Shown: positions 44,274-55,829 of the stretch, in pieces
Layout: each line of letters starts with the position of its first letter
Numbering within the stretch: position 1 is the stretch's first letter
Assembly: GCA_000697665.1 (NCBI GenBank)
Contig: KL197726.1
Location: 279,925-343,924 of the forward strand
Reading direction: 5' to 3'
Source: Jaapia argillacea MUCL 33604
Lineage: Eukaryota; Basidiomycota; Agaricomycetes; Jaapiales; Jaapiaceae
Length of the DNA: 64,000 nt
Notes under the pieces: model-generated
What the model saw: the letters and a program-made list of their open reading frames with translations, nothing else
What the model was told of the DNA's origin: nothing
Databases searched by the model: none
Made by a program: the position numbers and the translations under genes

Positions 44274-45040
44274 CTACTCGCTCTCCGAGATGAGAGCAAC
44301 AATCATTCTACAAGTTTCCCCAAAACGTGAGTACCTGGAAAATGAAGTGTGGGAATGGAAAACGGACCGATAGAGATAATAGAAGAACGAGAGCAAATAG
44401 AAGCCAAGCTTGATGAAGCTCTCCTTCTTATGCCCTGATAGTGTTCTGAAAATCTCCGTCGCGTCGTACATGTGGTTCTTGTTCCTAATCCTGGATTGCG
44501 AAAATGTCAGAATCTCCATAGGTCAAATCTCGCCGTCCGGGGGAAGGTGGTGGGAGAAGAGGTAGCAGAACGCACTTGTTGATATTGAATGCGAGGAGAG
44601 GAGCGTTCAAAAGGAAGGCTGTCCATTGACCAGAGAGTAGGAAGAGTATCGTGAGGAAAGCGTGAGCAACGTTCTCTGGGAGCACAAACTGCGGAAGGTT
44701 GATGAGCGACAAGTAGTGGGTAATGGATAGGAAACCGAAGAACCACGCACTTGATTAAGCTTGTTGCAAAGGTCTATGGGGTTGATGTAGTCGCATTCCA
44801 GGTCCGAGAACATGATGATCTGCAGGGAAAAATGAGGCCGTGAGCACCGGGCTTCGCTGAAGTACGTTCGGCAAGTCACGCACGAAGAACACCATAGTGA
44901 ACAAGAGTCCAGCAGCCATCAGCACCGCGAAAAGGAATAACCAGCCTGTATACATGTTGGAAGATAGGGAGAGAGTTACAGATCAGTTAGTGACGCAACT
45001 CCTCGAGGGGTGTGGCTGGCATCGCACCTGCACCGCCCAT
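44274..45040 (-). CDS. ERV14: Cornichon family ER cargo receptor (Erv14-like)
   Basis: Six exons on the minus strand: 45028-45040, 44884-44945, 44751-44819, 44576-44688, 44368-44484, 44274-44307; 135 residues (yeast Erv14 has 138). A 13-nt first exon encodes MGGAG. The protein contains WLFLFAVLMAAGLLFTMVFF, the strongly conserved FSDLECDYINPIDLCNKLNQ, FVLPENVAHAFLTILFLLSG, FNINKNKNHMYDATEIFRTL and SFIKLGFYLLSFFYYLYRMI. It is a three-span membrane protein that loads transmembrane cargo into COPII vesicles at the ER. The conservation of nearly every residue supports the exon map. Five introns interrupt a very short gene. Confidence 0.93.
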
Positions 45041-45380
45041 TGTGTCCGAATTCGTTCAAGGTCTCAAAAAAATAATCAAAAATGTGATAGGGAGTCAAGA
45101 AAGACGATAACAGCGATGGAGACAGTGAAGGAGGGCTGACGACGTGGAGACGTGTTTTGTTGACTGGTGGAAAACGGCTGAAGTTGGCTATGCCTGTGAT
45201 GGTGTCACGTTACGTGACGCATAACATCGGCCCGCACACACGCCCCACAAGAACTCTCTTCGGCTTTCCGATATCTTTTGAGGTCAAACAATGGGTCTGC
45301 TTTGTTGTAGCTAGCAGGACTGGTGGAGGTGTGAGCACGGAATGAGGGGAAGAAAGTAGCAGCGAGGCTCGTAATGATGT
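45041..45380. other. 5' flank of the Erv14-like gene
   Basis: No feature is recognised between the Erv14-like start and the LINE fragment. Confidence 0.45.
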
Positions 45381-45395
45381 AAATGCAATCTGAAT

Positions 45396-45914
45396 GTGAA
45401 GAGAAGTCGACATTGGGTGAGCAGCATCATCTCCTTCACTGTCTATCGGGCACCAGGCCACCAAGACATCCCGGGAAATGAACAGGCTGATGCACTCGCC
45501 AAGGACGCGGTCACACTTGACGGTGATAACCAACACGCAACGTTGGCTCATGCTCGTCGTATGGCGAAGGAGGACATTCTCCGCGAGTGGCGAGAGGAGT
45601 GGAAGCGCAGCCCGCACCAAGGACGCTATGCACCATCCAATCGAATTCCTCCATCATTCAAGCTTCGCGACCATTTTGAATATCTGAGGCGAGAGGTATA
45701 CGGGAGAGTCACACAATGCAGAGTAGGACATGCATTCATTGGCGAGTATTATGCTCAATTTAACATCCCCGAACCGGTTGACTGCCCTTGTGGAGCAGGG
45801 TACCAGACGAGAGAGCATGTCCTAACGGAATGCCCGCGATACGAAAACATGACACTACCTATATGGCGTATCGCCTGGGTTGTCACTTCCGGTGATTCTG
45901 GGAACCACCAAGGG
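45396..45914 (+). mobile_element. 3' fragment of a non-LTR retrotransposon (LINE): RNase H tail plus Cys-His knuckle
   Basis: The open frame runs straight into the run of Ns. It shows the end of an RNase H domain (APGHQDIPGNEQADALAKDA, the HxxxxGNExAD motif), a basic linker (REWREEWKRSPHQGRY) and a C-terminal zinc knuckle (DCPCGAGYQTREHVLTECPR), an arrangement typical of fungal LINE second open reading frames. The reverse transcriptase is absent, so the copy is 5'-truncated, which is normal for target-primed insertion. The 3' end is hidden by the assembly gap. It may still be spliced or read in frame, but no host gene is implied. Confidence 0.75.
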
Positions 45915-46780
45915 NNNNNNNNNNNNNNNNNNNNNNNNNNNNNNNNNNNNNNNNNNNNNNNNNNNNNNNNNNNNNNNNNNNNNNNNNNNNNNNNNNNNNN
46001 NNNNNNNNNNNNNNNNNNNNNNNNNNNNNNNNNNNNNNNNNNNNNNNNNNNNNNNNNNNNNNNNNNNNNNNNNNNNNNNNNNNNNNNNNNNNNNNNNNNN
46101 NNNNNNNNNNNNNNNNNNNNNNNNNNNNNNNNNNNNNNNNNNNNNNNNNNNNNNNNNNNNNNNNNNNNNNNNNNNNNNNNNNNNNNNNNNNNNNNNNNNN
46201 NNNNNNNNNNNNNNNNNNNNNNNNNNNNNNNNNNNNNNNNNNNNNNNNNNNNNNNNNNNNNNNNNNNNNNNNNNNNNNNNNNNNNNNNNNNNNNNNNNNN
46301 NNNNNNNNNNNNNNNNNNNNNNNNNNNNNNNNNNNNNNNNNNNNNNNNNNNNNNNNNNNNNNNNNNNNNNNNNNNNNNNNNNNNNNNNNNNNNNNNNNNN
46401 NNNNNNNNNNNNNNNNNNNNNNNNNNNNNNNNNNNNNNNNNNNNNNNNNNNNNNNNNNNNNNNNNNNNNNNNNNNNNNNNNNNNNNNNNNNNNNNNNNNN
46501 NNNNNNNNNNNNNNNNNNNNNNNNNNNNNNNNNNNNNNNNNNNNNNNNNNNNNNNNNNNNNNNNNNNNNNNNNNNNNNNNNNNNNNNNNNNNNNNNNNNN
46601 NNNNNNNNNNNNNNNNNNNNNNNNNNNNNNNNNNNNNNNNNNNNNNNNNNNNNNNNNNNNNNNNNNNNNNNNNNNNNNNNNNNNNNNNNNNNNNNNNNNN
46701 NNNNNNNNNNNNNNNNNNNNNNNNNNNNNNNNNNNNNNNNNNNNNNNNNNNNNNNNNNNNNNNNNNNNNNNNNNNNNNNN
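45915..46780. other. Assembly gap (866 Ns)
   Basis: Unresolved bases. The left edge is LINE sequence, so a repetitive insert probably caused the gap. Confidence 0.99.
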
Positions 46781-47022
46781 CCCCATGCATTGCGAACGCA
46801 AACCCAACTGGGCGAGCGGCCATGTACATTGCCTCCTAACCACCCCCTCCACGATATCATTTTGAAAACACCCTATAACTTACTCAGATAGAATAGACCC
46901 CGACTCACTGGTTGTTACTTTCAAGAACTGTAGTAGGCACAGATTCGGTGTAGCAGCCACCGCGTCTTAGCTCGTAGTTAGCTTGTAGCGGGATACAAAT
47001 ATAGATTTCATCATCATCATCA

Positions 47023-48240
47023 TCACTGTCTATCGGCAACAACAGCCAACAACGTATCTAATGCCTCCTCATCACCTTCTTCCCCATCCATCATTCTTTC
47101 AACGGTTCGGTACCCGTTGTATTCTGAGAAAACGGAATATCCAAATCTACCGCCTGGAATGTCCTGGGTCCCCTCACTAATCGACTCGCCTCTTTTCATA
47201 ACCACCTCAACCAACTCCGTGCATTCCTCTGCCAGTTTTGCAAAAATATCTGACCAGAACCGCTCGGGTTCAAGTTCTTCGTCATCACTGTCGCCATCCT
47301 CGAAAACGATGCTGCAAGCTTGCAGCTCGAGTCTCTTCAGGGTGGCGCTATGAACGAGGATGAAATGTTCTGCATTTGTTAACCCTCCGAAGACGAACAT
47401 CTGGAGGGTGATGGATTCGAGTTGTGGGTATGCGGTCGCAACCGGGAAGGAAATGTTGGGCAAGTAACCAATGAGTTGGTCACTCCGAAGCGTGAGCGAT
47501 GTGAGGTTGGAATGAGCGGGTGCCGGGAGGACTAGCTTCTGAAAGATGGCTTCCCAAAAGAAAATGAAACCAAAGGCTTCATCGTCGACAATTTCTGGGC
47601 CATCGGCGGAGAGCACGGTGATGGAAAGACTGGTGAGGGAGGAGAAGTGGTCTGGTCGTCCCTGGGAGAATTCCCTGCAGAAAGAGGAGTATGGACTATC
47701 GAAGGGACAAAGATTCTTGATTGTCAGGGCTTGGAGGGACGGGAGTGGTTTCGTAGCATCGATGAAGCTGAGGACCCTCCGCTGAAAGGCCTCTTGCCCA
47801 GAGCCAGTGGGGCCAATGGGAGGCGACTCGTATAAAGAGGTAAAAGTGATGCAAAGATTGATAAGGTTCGTAAATTTGTGCATCTTGGAACCCAGATCCT
47901 CGAATAAAATCCCAATATCTTGACGACAAAAACTGCAATCAGGTTGGCTGATCAGGGAAGTAAGCGCAAACAAGGACATACCCTCCAGAGCCAAGTGATC
48001 CTCCATTTCGTCGTCCGCCAACACTATCTCTCGAACAAACTTCGCTAGGGTCGTTGAATCAGCCAAACACCCCAAAGCCTCTCCAGTGTTGCGAGAGAAT
48101 GTTAAATGGAAGGTTCGAAAGAGGAGGGGTGAAGCGAGGTTGCGAAGGGTCTTGTTGCACAAACGGATAGTGGCCATAGTAGTCGGAGCAGCTGAGCGAA
48201 CGATCTTGTGGACAAGTTCGACAGGTAGGTCGGTGATCAT
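47023..48240 (-). CDS. F-box-like protein
   Basis: Intronless. The frame is open to an ATG at 48264, but the ATG at 48240 (MITDLPVELVHKIV) is preferred because a TATA element sits only about 16-22 bp before the first ATG; 405 residues. The F-box-like helix is ITDLPVELVHKIVRSA, followed by ATIRLCNKTLRNLASPLLFR. The rest is leucine-rich (LQALTIKNLC, LTSLTLRSDQL, LKRLELQACSIVF) with an acidic stretch near residue 330 (EDGDSDDEELEP). It is distinct from the three F-box-like genes at the left end. Presumed ubiquitin-ligase adaptor; target unknown. A short CAT repeat near 47009-47025 abuts the stop codon. Confidence 0.7.
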   Translation of the reverse strand: MITDLPVELVHKIVRSAAPTTMATIRLCNKTLRNLASPLLFRTFHLTFSRNTGEALGCLADSTTLAKFVREIVLADDEMEDHLALEGMSLFALTSLISQPDCSFCRQDIGILFEDLGSKMHKFTNLINLCITFTSLYESPPIGPTGSGQEAFQRRVLSFIDATKPLPSLQALTIKNLCPFDSPYSSFCREFSQGRPDHFSSLTSLSITVLSADGPEIVDDEAFGFIFFWEAIFQKLVLPAPAHSNLTSLTLRSDQLIGYLPNISFPVATAYPQLESITLQMFVFGGLTNAEHFILVHSATLKRLELQACSIVFEDGDSDDEELEPERFWSDIFAKLAEECTELVEVVMKRGESISEGTQDIPGGRFGYSVFSEYNGYRTVERMMDGEEGDEEALDTLLAVVADRQ

Positions 48241-48279
48241 GGTGGTTCGAGATGGGAAAAACAAAACAAAAATGCGACT

Positions 48280-48286
48280 CTTTATA
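48280..48286 (-). promoter_or_regulatory. TATA box of the F-box-like gene at 47023
   Basis: Reads TATAAAG on the minus strand, 40-46 bp before the ATG at 48240 and only 16-22 bp before the ATG at 48264. This supports the downstream ATG as start. Confidence 0.55.
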
Positions 48287-49388
48287 GAGAGAGTCGTTTG
48301 ATGGCAAACACCACCAAACCACGCTAGAGAGAAGTGTCTGAATACGACTCACGGCGGGTCAGGATATTACATGATAAGACTTGGATAAAATGAACCTTTC
48401 CTAGGTTTACGAAGGGGTTAACGGGGAAGAAAACGTCGCCGGAAGAGATGGCCATCCCGGGGAGACGGTGACACGGCTCCAGTCGGACGCTAGAGAAGGT
48501 GGAATAAATGTGTCGGCAACGGTGAATATTTACTTGAGCAAAACCACTTATGGAGTATTGCGATGGGAATGGGGAATGTAAGTCGGATTTCAGACTTTCA
48601 TCCGTGCCACACCCGTTGAATTGGAGTGAGAAATCATCGCGTGTCGTGCAGCATGGTTGAGCGCCATTATATTTTGAGAGATGGTGAGCAACAGATCAAG
48701 AAAAGAGAGTCACAAAAACAGTGAACAAGGCTTAGCTGAAAACGTCCTCCCAGGAAGGCAAGGCTAGCAAGCCAACGCGTGGTGCAGATGGTGAGATGTC
48801 AAGATGTTGCGCAGGTTCGTCCTCCACGTGGCGGTGAACTTGGTTGCAACGTTGGAAAAGTCTCCCAAACCAATCCACCAACCTCTCTGCTGCCGATGGA
48901 CTCAGACTGACGGACTCCGATGAGGACCTTCGTGAACATACTTTATTTTCTGAAAACTGGACGATCACCGCTGTTCTCCCTGTACATGGCCAAACATATG
49001 GATCTCCCTCCGAGTTTACTTGGTCTACGGCTGCATGGATCTATTTTCTCACCAGCCTGTGTTCCAAACGGCTTGTTCTTTTTGGTGGCGACGACCAAGA
49101 ATTTAATGCGTTTATGAGCCGTCCAACGATTTACTCCTTGATTTCATTGAGCCCAACTGTCACCCTCTCTCTCATGGAATGCATGATCGCAGTATTGCCG
49201 AATTCTCAAATTCGCCGACGACGCAGTTATGATATCTATCCTCTCTTTTTGAGTTCGGACCATGTATTCATTCGAGGCATCTCATCTCGATTATGACTGA
49301 ACGGCAAGACCTTCGCCAGAATCAGCTTGCCAGCCGCGTCCTCTCACAAATTCGTGCGCTCCCCTTCACACATCTTCTGCATCCCATC
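48287..49388. other. Divergent intergenic region between F-box-like gene and chitinase
   Basis: About 1.1 kb. A 150-codon plus-strand frame (48844-49296) has no recognisable domain. The rest shows nothing. Confidence 0.45.
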
Positions 49389-50903
49389 ATGATGTTTCTA
49401 CCAAAAAGCGGCCTGTCGGCCTTCACCACTCTTTTCATGTTTTGCGCATTTATCACATTCGCCGCCTGTGCGCCGACGTTCAACTCTAATGAAGTCGGGC
49501 CTCGCTTTGCGACTTACACGGACCGCTGGGTTCCAGGTCAGTCAGGCCCTCCACCTGTAGACGAAGTTCGGGTGAGGAATTCTTCGAATCTAACTCCCTC
49601 TGTTACTCATCATTTGTATCAACAGAACTACAATACAATGTACATCTCGTCATCGTCATCCACCACTCTCCCTCACCCGTTGCGCTCGTAGAATTCTTTC
49701 TTTTCTCCTCCTGTCGGGTCCGGCAGACCAAGCACTGTCCTGGACCCTTCTACCTCCACCAACTCGGGCCGAAATCAAGTCACAGTACGCTTCTGCTGGC
49801 AAGAAACTCCTAGTCTCGGCCTTCGGCAGTACAGATATCCCCACAACTGAGGGTGCCGACCCCATCAAAACGGCCGATTGGATGGGTGAGTGGGTGAAAA
49901 AGTGGGACCTTGACGGGATCGATGTTGATTACGAGGTTAGTTAACATGCTGTTCCATCTGTATGATGCTGATGCAGTTGCGCGTAGGACTTTGGCGCCAT
50001 GAATGCGGGTGATGGGAAGGCTGAAGCTTGGCTCATATCTTTCACGAAGCAACTACGAGTTCACCTTCCTCAAGGCCAATACATCATCACCCACGCTCGT
50101 AAGTTTCCGATCAAGTGCTTCTGTTTGCAGCTGACCCAATTCATTGGATCGTAGCTGTCGCTCCCTGGTAAGTCTATTTTCTGTTTGCGGCTGACCTCGC
50201 TCAGCTCATCTTCGCGACTACTAGGTTCTCTCCGAGTCGATGGGGAGGAGGAGGTTATCTCGCTGTCGATTCTGCCATTGGAAATATGGTTGATTGGGTA
50301 TTTGCTTCTGCCTGAGTATCCCCTTTGCCAATTAACGATTCTCATTCATCCCTCGCAGTATAATGTACAGGTGCGTTTGTGACAATCTGCTATTTGAGTA
50401 CCTCAGCAGAAATCGTACTTTTCCAGTTCTACAATCGTGAGTCCCCATTTCTCAGTTCTCCCCTTCCCTTGCTAATCGTTTTCGACAGAGGGCATTGCCG
50501 CATATATCACTTGTCCGAACCTCCTCACAAACTCGCCTCCACCCTGGCCGAAAACCTCCTTGTTCGAGATCGCTAGCTCCGGCATCCCGTTGAACAAAAT
50601 CATTATCGGTAAACCGGCTATCGTAGGAATGGATGCGACAAATGGTTGGCTGGATCCGGTCATGTTGTCTTTTTGCCTACGACAAGCGAAAGTGATGGGG
50701 TGGAGTGAGTGAGAACTTACTCATGCTTGGAATATTGCTGATGATGAGCGTGTTCGCGGTGACAAGGTGGTGGTTTAATGCTTTGGCAGGTACGTGCTTT
50801 GTAATAACAACTCTCGTGTTGATACTTACTGAGACGCGTGCAGGCCCCTGAGGCAAACGATCTTATGATGGCGGTGGTCCGCTCAGAGTCTTGGCCTGTA
50901 TGA
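49389..50903 (+). CDS. Secreted chitinase, glycoside hydrolase family 18
   Basis: Eleven exons: 49389-49571, 49626-49639, 49692-49935, 49987-50098, 50155-50167, 50225-50297, 50359-50370, 50427-50436, 50489-50704, 50767-50789, 50844-50903; 319 residues with every join in frame. A signal peptide (LSAFTTLFMFCAFITFAACA) precedes the barrel. Strand 1 gives YNTIILSFLLLSGPADQALS, and the catalytic motif is KWDLDGIDVDYEDFG (DxxDxDxE, with the last Glu as acid). The middle part has APVAPWFSPSRWGGGGYLAV, then WYNVQFYNQGIAAYIT. The C-terminus has GWSGGLMLWQAPEAND. It hydrolyses chitin outside the cell, for wall remodelling, nutrition or antagonism. Exons of 10, 12, 13 and 14 nt are required to restore conserved strands, which is unusual and well supported by the domain. 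Confidence 0.9.
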
Positions 50904-52875
50904 TTCTTCGGACGCTGGACGGTTCGACGGAGATCGCTCGCTCTTTTCTTGACACCCTGCTCCCGTGCTCGCTCTCTGAAGTCGAAAGATACTCTCCCAA
51001 TTATTCCGTCGAGGTGGCTTTCGATTTTTCGCTTGTATGCCTGAAATTTGATCCTTTCAATGCACAACCTCCAGTCCGCACCTCTTGACTCGGTTTCTCG
51101 GTTCCAGACCCCTTGACAACGTCCCCCTGTGTTCTTACACGATCCATAGGATGCCGCTCCGATCTTAATTCGATGTAGCTTCTGTCCTCCCCCCCACTCG
51201 TCGGGACAGCGAACTGGCGTAAGCGCGGAAATCCTATCGTTGCCTTCCCTCGATCGATTAGCTGGCACAATTCCTAGGAAATTCGCTCCCCCGAGGCTCC
51301 CGTCAGGCACTCCCTAGGACGGACAAGATGAATCGAAGCCCTCGTGCTTCCTTCTCGATCATCCTTCCGTCGATCCCCTCTGAAGCCGTGTCAGCCGTTT
51401 CTCGATGATCTGTAAGAAATGTATGACGCAACATTTCTTGTCTCCAAGAAACTATCGCAGCCTTTTGTATCTGGCCCTTCCTCAGCTCGCTAGCACCAAT
51501 AACTCGTTATCATATTCCACATACCCTCCCACACTTACTATGTCTTTCACCCCCATACGATGTCCCTACTCCAACTGCGTTCGCTGCCGACAGCTCTCCT
51601 CCATGATCCCCGCAGGCCCTCAAAACGCTGCACCTTCACCGATCAAGAAGCGAGCGACAACCAAGTGGTTCATTGGTCGGGGAGGAGAGAAGAAAGACTC
51701 GGCAAGGAGGCCGTCATTGGCAGTGGAAATCGGAGAAAAACTGAAAACGATAGGTCAATGGTGGTAGGTGATTGACATGATCTTATACCCTTTGTTACGG
51801 TATCGTTGCCACAGCCATCGTACCTTCAAAGGTAGGGTGCTTTGACTCAGCTTCGATCGAATCTTTGACACGTTTCTGCTAATATTTATGCCGATGAATG
51901 TTCGAAAAAGTCGAAAAGGATTGGTGGTAGGTCCTTGACGCTAGGGCTAATTGGCTTACCACCTTTAGAAAACATTTCATCCTTTATCTTGTGAATGTAC
52001 TGACCTTTTTCAGTACTCGAAGGTATCCGTTCCCAAACTATTCGATTCACCTTCCAGCCTCAACAGATCCGTGGCCATTATGACTGCAGCTCCCTCCTTA
52101 GTGGGTGGGTTCTCGTTTCCTTTCTCATCGTATCTCCCATGCTTATCTTTTCTTCTTGGCTTTGGCGGCGATGTCTGTATGTTCAATCCCACTGAGTTTC
52201 CCCCCTTACGAACTCGATGTTGACTTCCCGTAGTTCGTTCGATCACTCGCCGCCATAGCCCGTACGTTGCGCTTCCCCACCTCGAACGCTTTATACCAAC
52301 TTTTCGACAATTTCCCTCGGAATGACTCCATTTCGGAGACGCGTATCTGGCCCCCAACGTCGGCGTCCTCGGGACTGCTTAGTCCCTGCAGTGGCGAATT
52401 CTAGCCTCAAAGACATAGTCCACCGTGGAAAGAGCGGCATCATATTTTGATCCCACCGTAGGAGATGAAACGGCATATCTTCTCCATGCATCAAGACATG
52501 TGTTTATGAGTCCTGAAATATTGTTGATAGACGAATCCCAAGTTCTGCGGAGCAGGGAAAATGCGTTTGACTACGTCGTAGTAGTAATGGGCTCACTTTC
52601 TTTGATTCTTTCGGCTTTGTGTGGGCTGTTACAGTATTGAATGAGAATTTCAGACGAAAGCTATCCCCTGAGGAGGTGAAAGCTCGAGAGATGAGGAGCT
52701 GTCACAACAACATCACGCAGATCACGTGTGTCACGTCTTCCAGTTGCCACAAAGCCAAACAATGGACACCGCCTGTTCTTTCTTTGCCGATGACCAGTGT
52801 TCCACCGCTTTACAACTGACCACCACCTCCTCCCTCCTCACCACCGTTTCCGACTTTGCTCATCGGTTCCTAAAT
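50904..52875. other. Long intergenic region (about 2 kb), no gene confirmed
   Basis: A 76-codon frame at 51540-51767 (MSFTPIRCPYSNCVRCRQLS) is followed at 51900-51935 by a partial echo of its last bases (AAAA-GATTGGTGGTAGGT). This could be a small gene, but support is weak. Nothing else is recognised. Confidence 0.4.
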
Positions 52876-53949
52876 ATGACTTCCCTTTTGGACCGCATTG
52901 AAATGCCCGCAGGCAGTAGCGCTGGAGGAATCGGACCAGTCCGTACCAAATCCGAGAATCGCGCGAGTCCCTACGTGCGTCGATAGTCGCTCTACGTGTG
53001 CAACACCAGACTCACGTTCATCTTCCTCATTCATCTCCTCGAATCACGTCTGGAATGTTCCACCCAACCGAATAGTCTCGCAATAGCTTTGGTGGCCGAC
53101 CTCCTAAAGCGAATCCGGACGAACCATGGCAACACGACATGTTCGACACCAATACAGGTGCAAATGGCAAACGCTCACTTTCTGCACGGTTGTCCGCGTC
53201 TGGAACAACGTCTCCACCGCCAAAGATTAACTTCGGAGGCGCTGATAGGGCGTTGAAAGACGCCTTAGGCTTGGAGAAGAGTGGCGGAGACATCTCTATT
53301 AAGGGTGCGAGCTCGAGGGGAAATGTCGTTAGAGTGACTGGATTAGTCAAGGGGACAACTGCTGCGGATGTTGAGGTTTGTGGCCTTTCTTTCTTCGTCT
53401 CTCCAGACCGCCTAAACTGATTCACCCGCTTTCCTGCGCAGGCGATATTCAAACGTTGTGGCCATATCATTTCCTCTTCGCTAGAAACTCCTACAGGCCC
53501 ACAATCCGACCCATCGGTTCGTCTGACGTACAAGAACTCCGCAGACGCCCAAGCAGCCATCAAGAAGTTCGATGGACAACAAGCAGACGGCAAAACACTC
53601 CGTGTAACGGTTCTCGGTGGTGTCAACGCAACGTTGGGCGGAAGGCTTGGCTTGAGTGTTGTCGATGGGAGCGTTGACGTATTAATGGACTCGAGTGATA
53701 GTGCTGGTGGATCGTAAGTGATGTCGTCTTATCCCCAACCGGCCACCACTAATCATGCTTTGTAACAGAAAAATGCGCTCCGACTCGATTTTAGCTTCCG
53801 ACCCTCGAGCACAAGTCCTTATCGCACCCCCTGGTACAGACCCTAAAGAATACGCTCCACAATCATCATGGCGGGGCGGTCGTGGTGGCGGGAGAGGACG
53901 AGGCGGTCGGCGGCGTGGTGGAGGTGGTGCGAGGATGGACCTCGATTAA
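52876..53949 (+). CDS. RNA-binding mRNA export factor, Yra1/ALY (REF) family
   Basis: Four exons: 52876-52974, 53076-53375, 53442-53713, 53769-53949; 283 residues, exact joins. The N-terminus MTSLLDRIEMPAGSSAGG is followed by PVRTKSENRASPYSRNSFGG and DEPWQHDMFD. The RRM lies at about residues 85-170: NVVRVTGLVKGTTAADVEAI starts it, SVRLTYKNSADAQAAIKKFD holds the RNP-like strand and TLRVTVLGG ends it. The C-terminus is RGG-rich (WRGGRGGGRGRGGRRRGGGG) and ends in an acidic MDLD, like the REF C-box. The protein couples transcription, TREX and Mex67-mediated mRNA export in the nucleus. Assignment rests on the combined N-box, RRM and RGG layout. Confidence 0.85.
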
Positions 53950-55829
53950 TCGAACCACTCTCTCCTTCTTTTGGGCTGTATATCTCCGTCATTAATTATT
54001 CACCCCACCCTACTCTGGTATTTTGCTCGTTGTTTTTGATCGTGATCATGATATAGCTCACTCTGCGTTTCCTAGATAACTTGATTGTACTACTTATGTT
54101 GATTTGTTACTTGTTTGGTCCGATATTGATGTTTTACTGCTACATTGCTGGTATCCCAGTTGACTCCCCTCTCCTTCCATCATGGTGCGTTATGGACACG
54201 TCGCGTAAAGCCGGAGAAGAGTTGATGGACAACAGGATCTCATGAATCTACACAGTCGTTTCTCAACCCAGGTCTTCGGAGATCAACTACCGCGAGACTT
54301 GACAGATGTCCAACGGGGCTATCTGTGCTTATGACCATCGGTATCAACCACTTATTATTCGTATGAATAGCTCATGCGATTTTATGCACCCTTTGTAAAC
54401 TGACGTGCGGTATTTTTCGTTGCATTCTCACTTCTTTGTCACGAATTACCATGCAAATAGCTATGCTGCCAATTTGGTCGCGGTTTTGGATGTGAGCATC
54501 AGGGAGCGGTCAGCATGGACATAGGGAGTATTACGGTAAGTGCAAGCCCTTCGATGGTACAACTGCGATCCTCTCAAGCCACGGTCTTGACCCTGTCCAA
54601 TATCTGTCGTTGCTGACCCATTTTGTGATCTCAAGCGGGATATCCAATCTCACAATGTAAGACCGCAGACGTCTTTACCAGTTTCTGTATCCCTCCCGTT
54701 GTCGAATCTGAGCCCAGAGATCGATACTCGGACAATGACGCTACGAAATCGTGACACTCTCAAATCGCCGAAGGCGATTTCTGCGCAGTCTTTTCCTTTG
54801 CGTCATCCGCGAATGTATCGGTATCCTAAGCGCCAGCGACGCGGCTTGCTGGAGCGATCTTGTGTGGATGTAGATGATAAGTTCACATCCCCCCCAGACT
54901 CGCTGATGCGTCATATCGGAGAGGCTGGGATCATGAGGCGGCTAGGTATGTAGGTCTTCTACTCGTACCCTTTCCCTAAACCAATATTAACTTCTAAGAT
55001 GAAGAGGGCAATTGAAAACACCCTCAACACGATGTCGCAGCCCACAGTTGATGCCGTGCTCGGAACGTTCCTTCAGTCTTCTGTTCGTCCCCGCGCATAC
55101 CTTGTGCTAGCCATTAACACTTGTTCAAGCACCTATTTGAATGTGTCAAGTGATCGACGACAAGGTTCGAAAATATCTACAGGCTATTTCCCCCTTTCCC
55201 CTAACCCAGCTTTCCCCACCTCTCACTTCCGCAAAATCGCTGTTGTCTTGACCATCGCTCAAACATCGCAGCACCGAATACACGCTGTTTAGCAAGACCC
55301 TTTCTGCGACCCCCCAGTGCTTACGTTTTTCGGGGAGCATCTACCTACCTTATCCTCTTCTCGGAGTACAAACTTCACGTTAACATAAACGAAGCAAGAC
55401 CACAAACGCGAGGCTTACTTGCTTAGCTCGCGATTCTTCTCACTCGGGGCTTCCCATCATTGTTCTTTGGGTGTCGACCCTCATGTCCTGAACCGAACAG
55501 CAGGCTTCACCAATCGGCATTATACAAGCCGCAATCGATCAGCACAAGCGCTCGTCGAACCGAATACTGGGAAGGCCGTAGTGATGGCTTGCAGATCCTG
55601 CCTGTTCTGATTGTTCCTGTCCAGTTTCCTCGCCCTCTGCACTCCAGGGTGCTGTCATCCCCGTGGGCCCTATCTCTTGACCAAACCCTCGCGAAGTCCA
55701 ATGGTCGCGGAGGAAGCTGTATCGAGAACATGAGGGGATCTACTCGTGTTTTCTTACGTTTCTACTGCTGCGTATTAAAGGCTTCCGAATTATAGCGCTC
55801 TATGCGATCCTGCTCTCTCGCAAGCCATC
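53950..55829. other. Long intergenic region (about 1.9 kb), no gene recognised
   Basis: Only short frames occur, with no domain or splice chain. AT-richer sequence lies near 54000-54130, right after the Yra1-like stop. Confidence 0.5.

Noticed and set aside
45755-46865. Long frames running through the Ns on both strands
   Set aside because: They are artefacts of reading unknown bases as open sequence.
48844-49296. 150-codon frame upstream of the chitinase
   Set aside because: No domain or splice link, and its composition is not clearly coding.
53027-53626. 199-codon open frame antisense to the Yra1-like gene
   Set aside because: It mirrors the exons of a well-supported RNA-binding protein, so it is a shadow frame.
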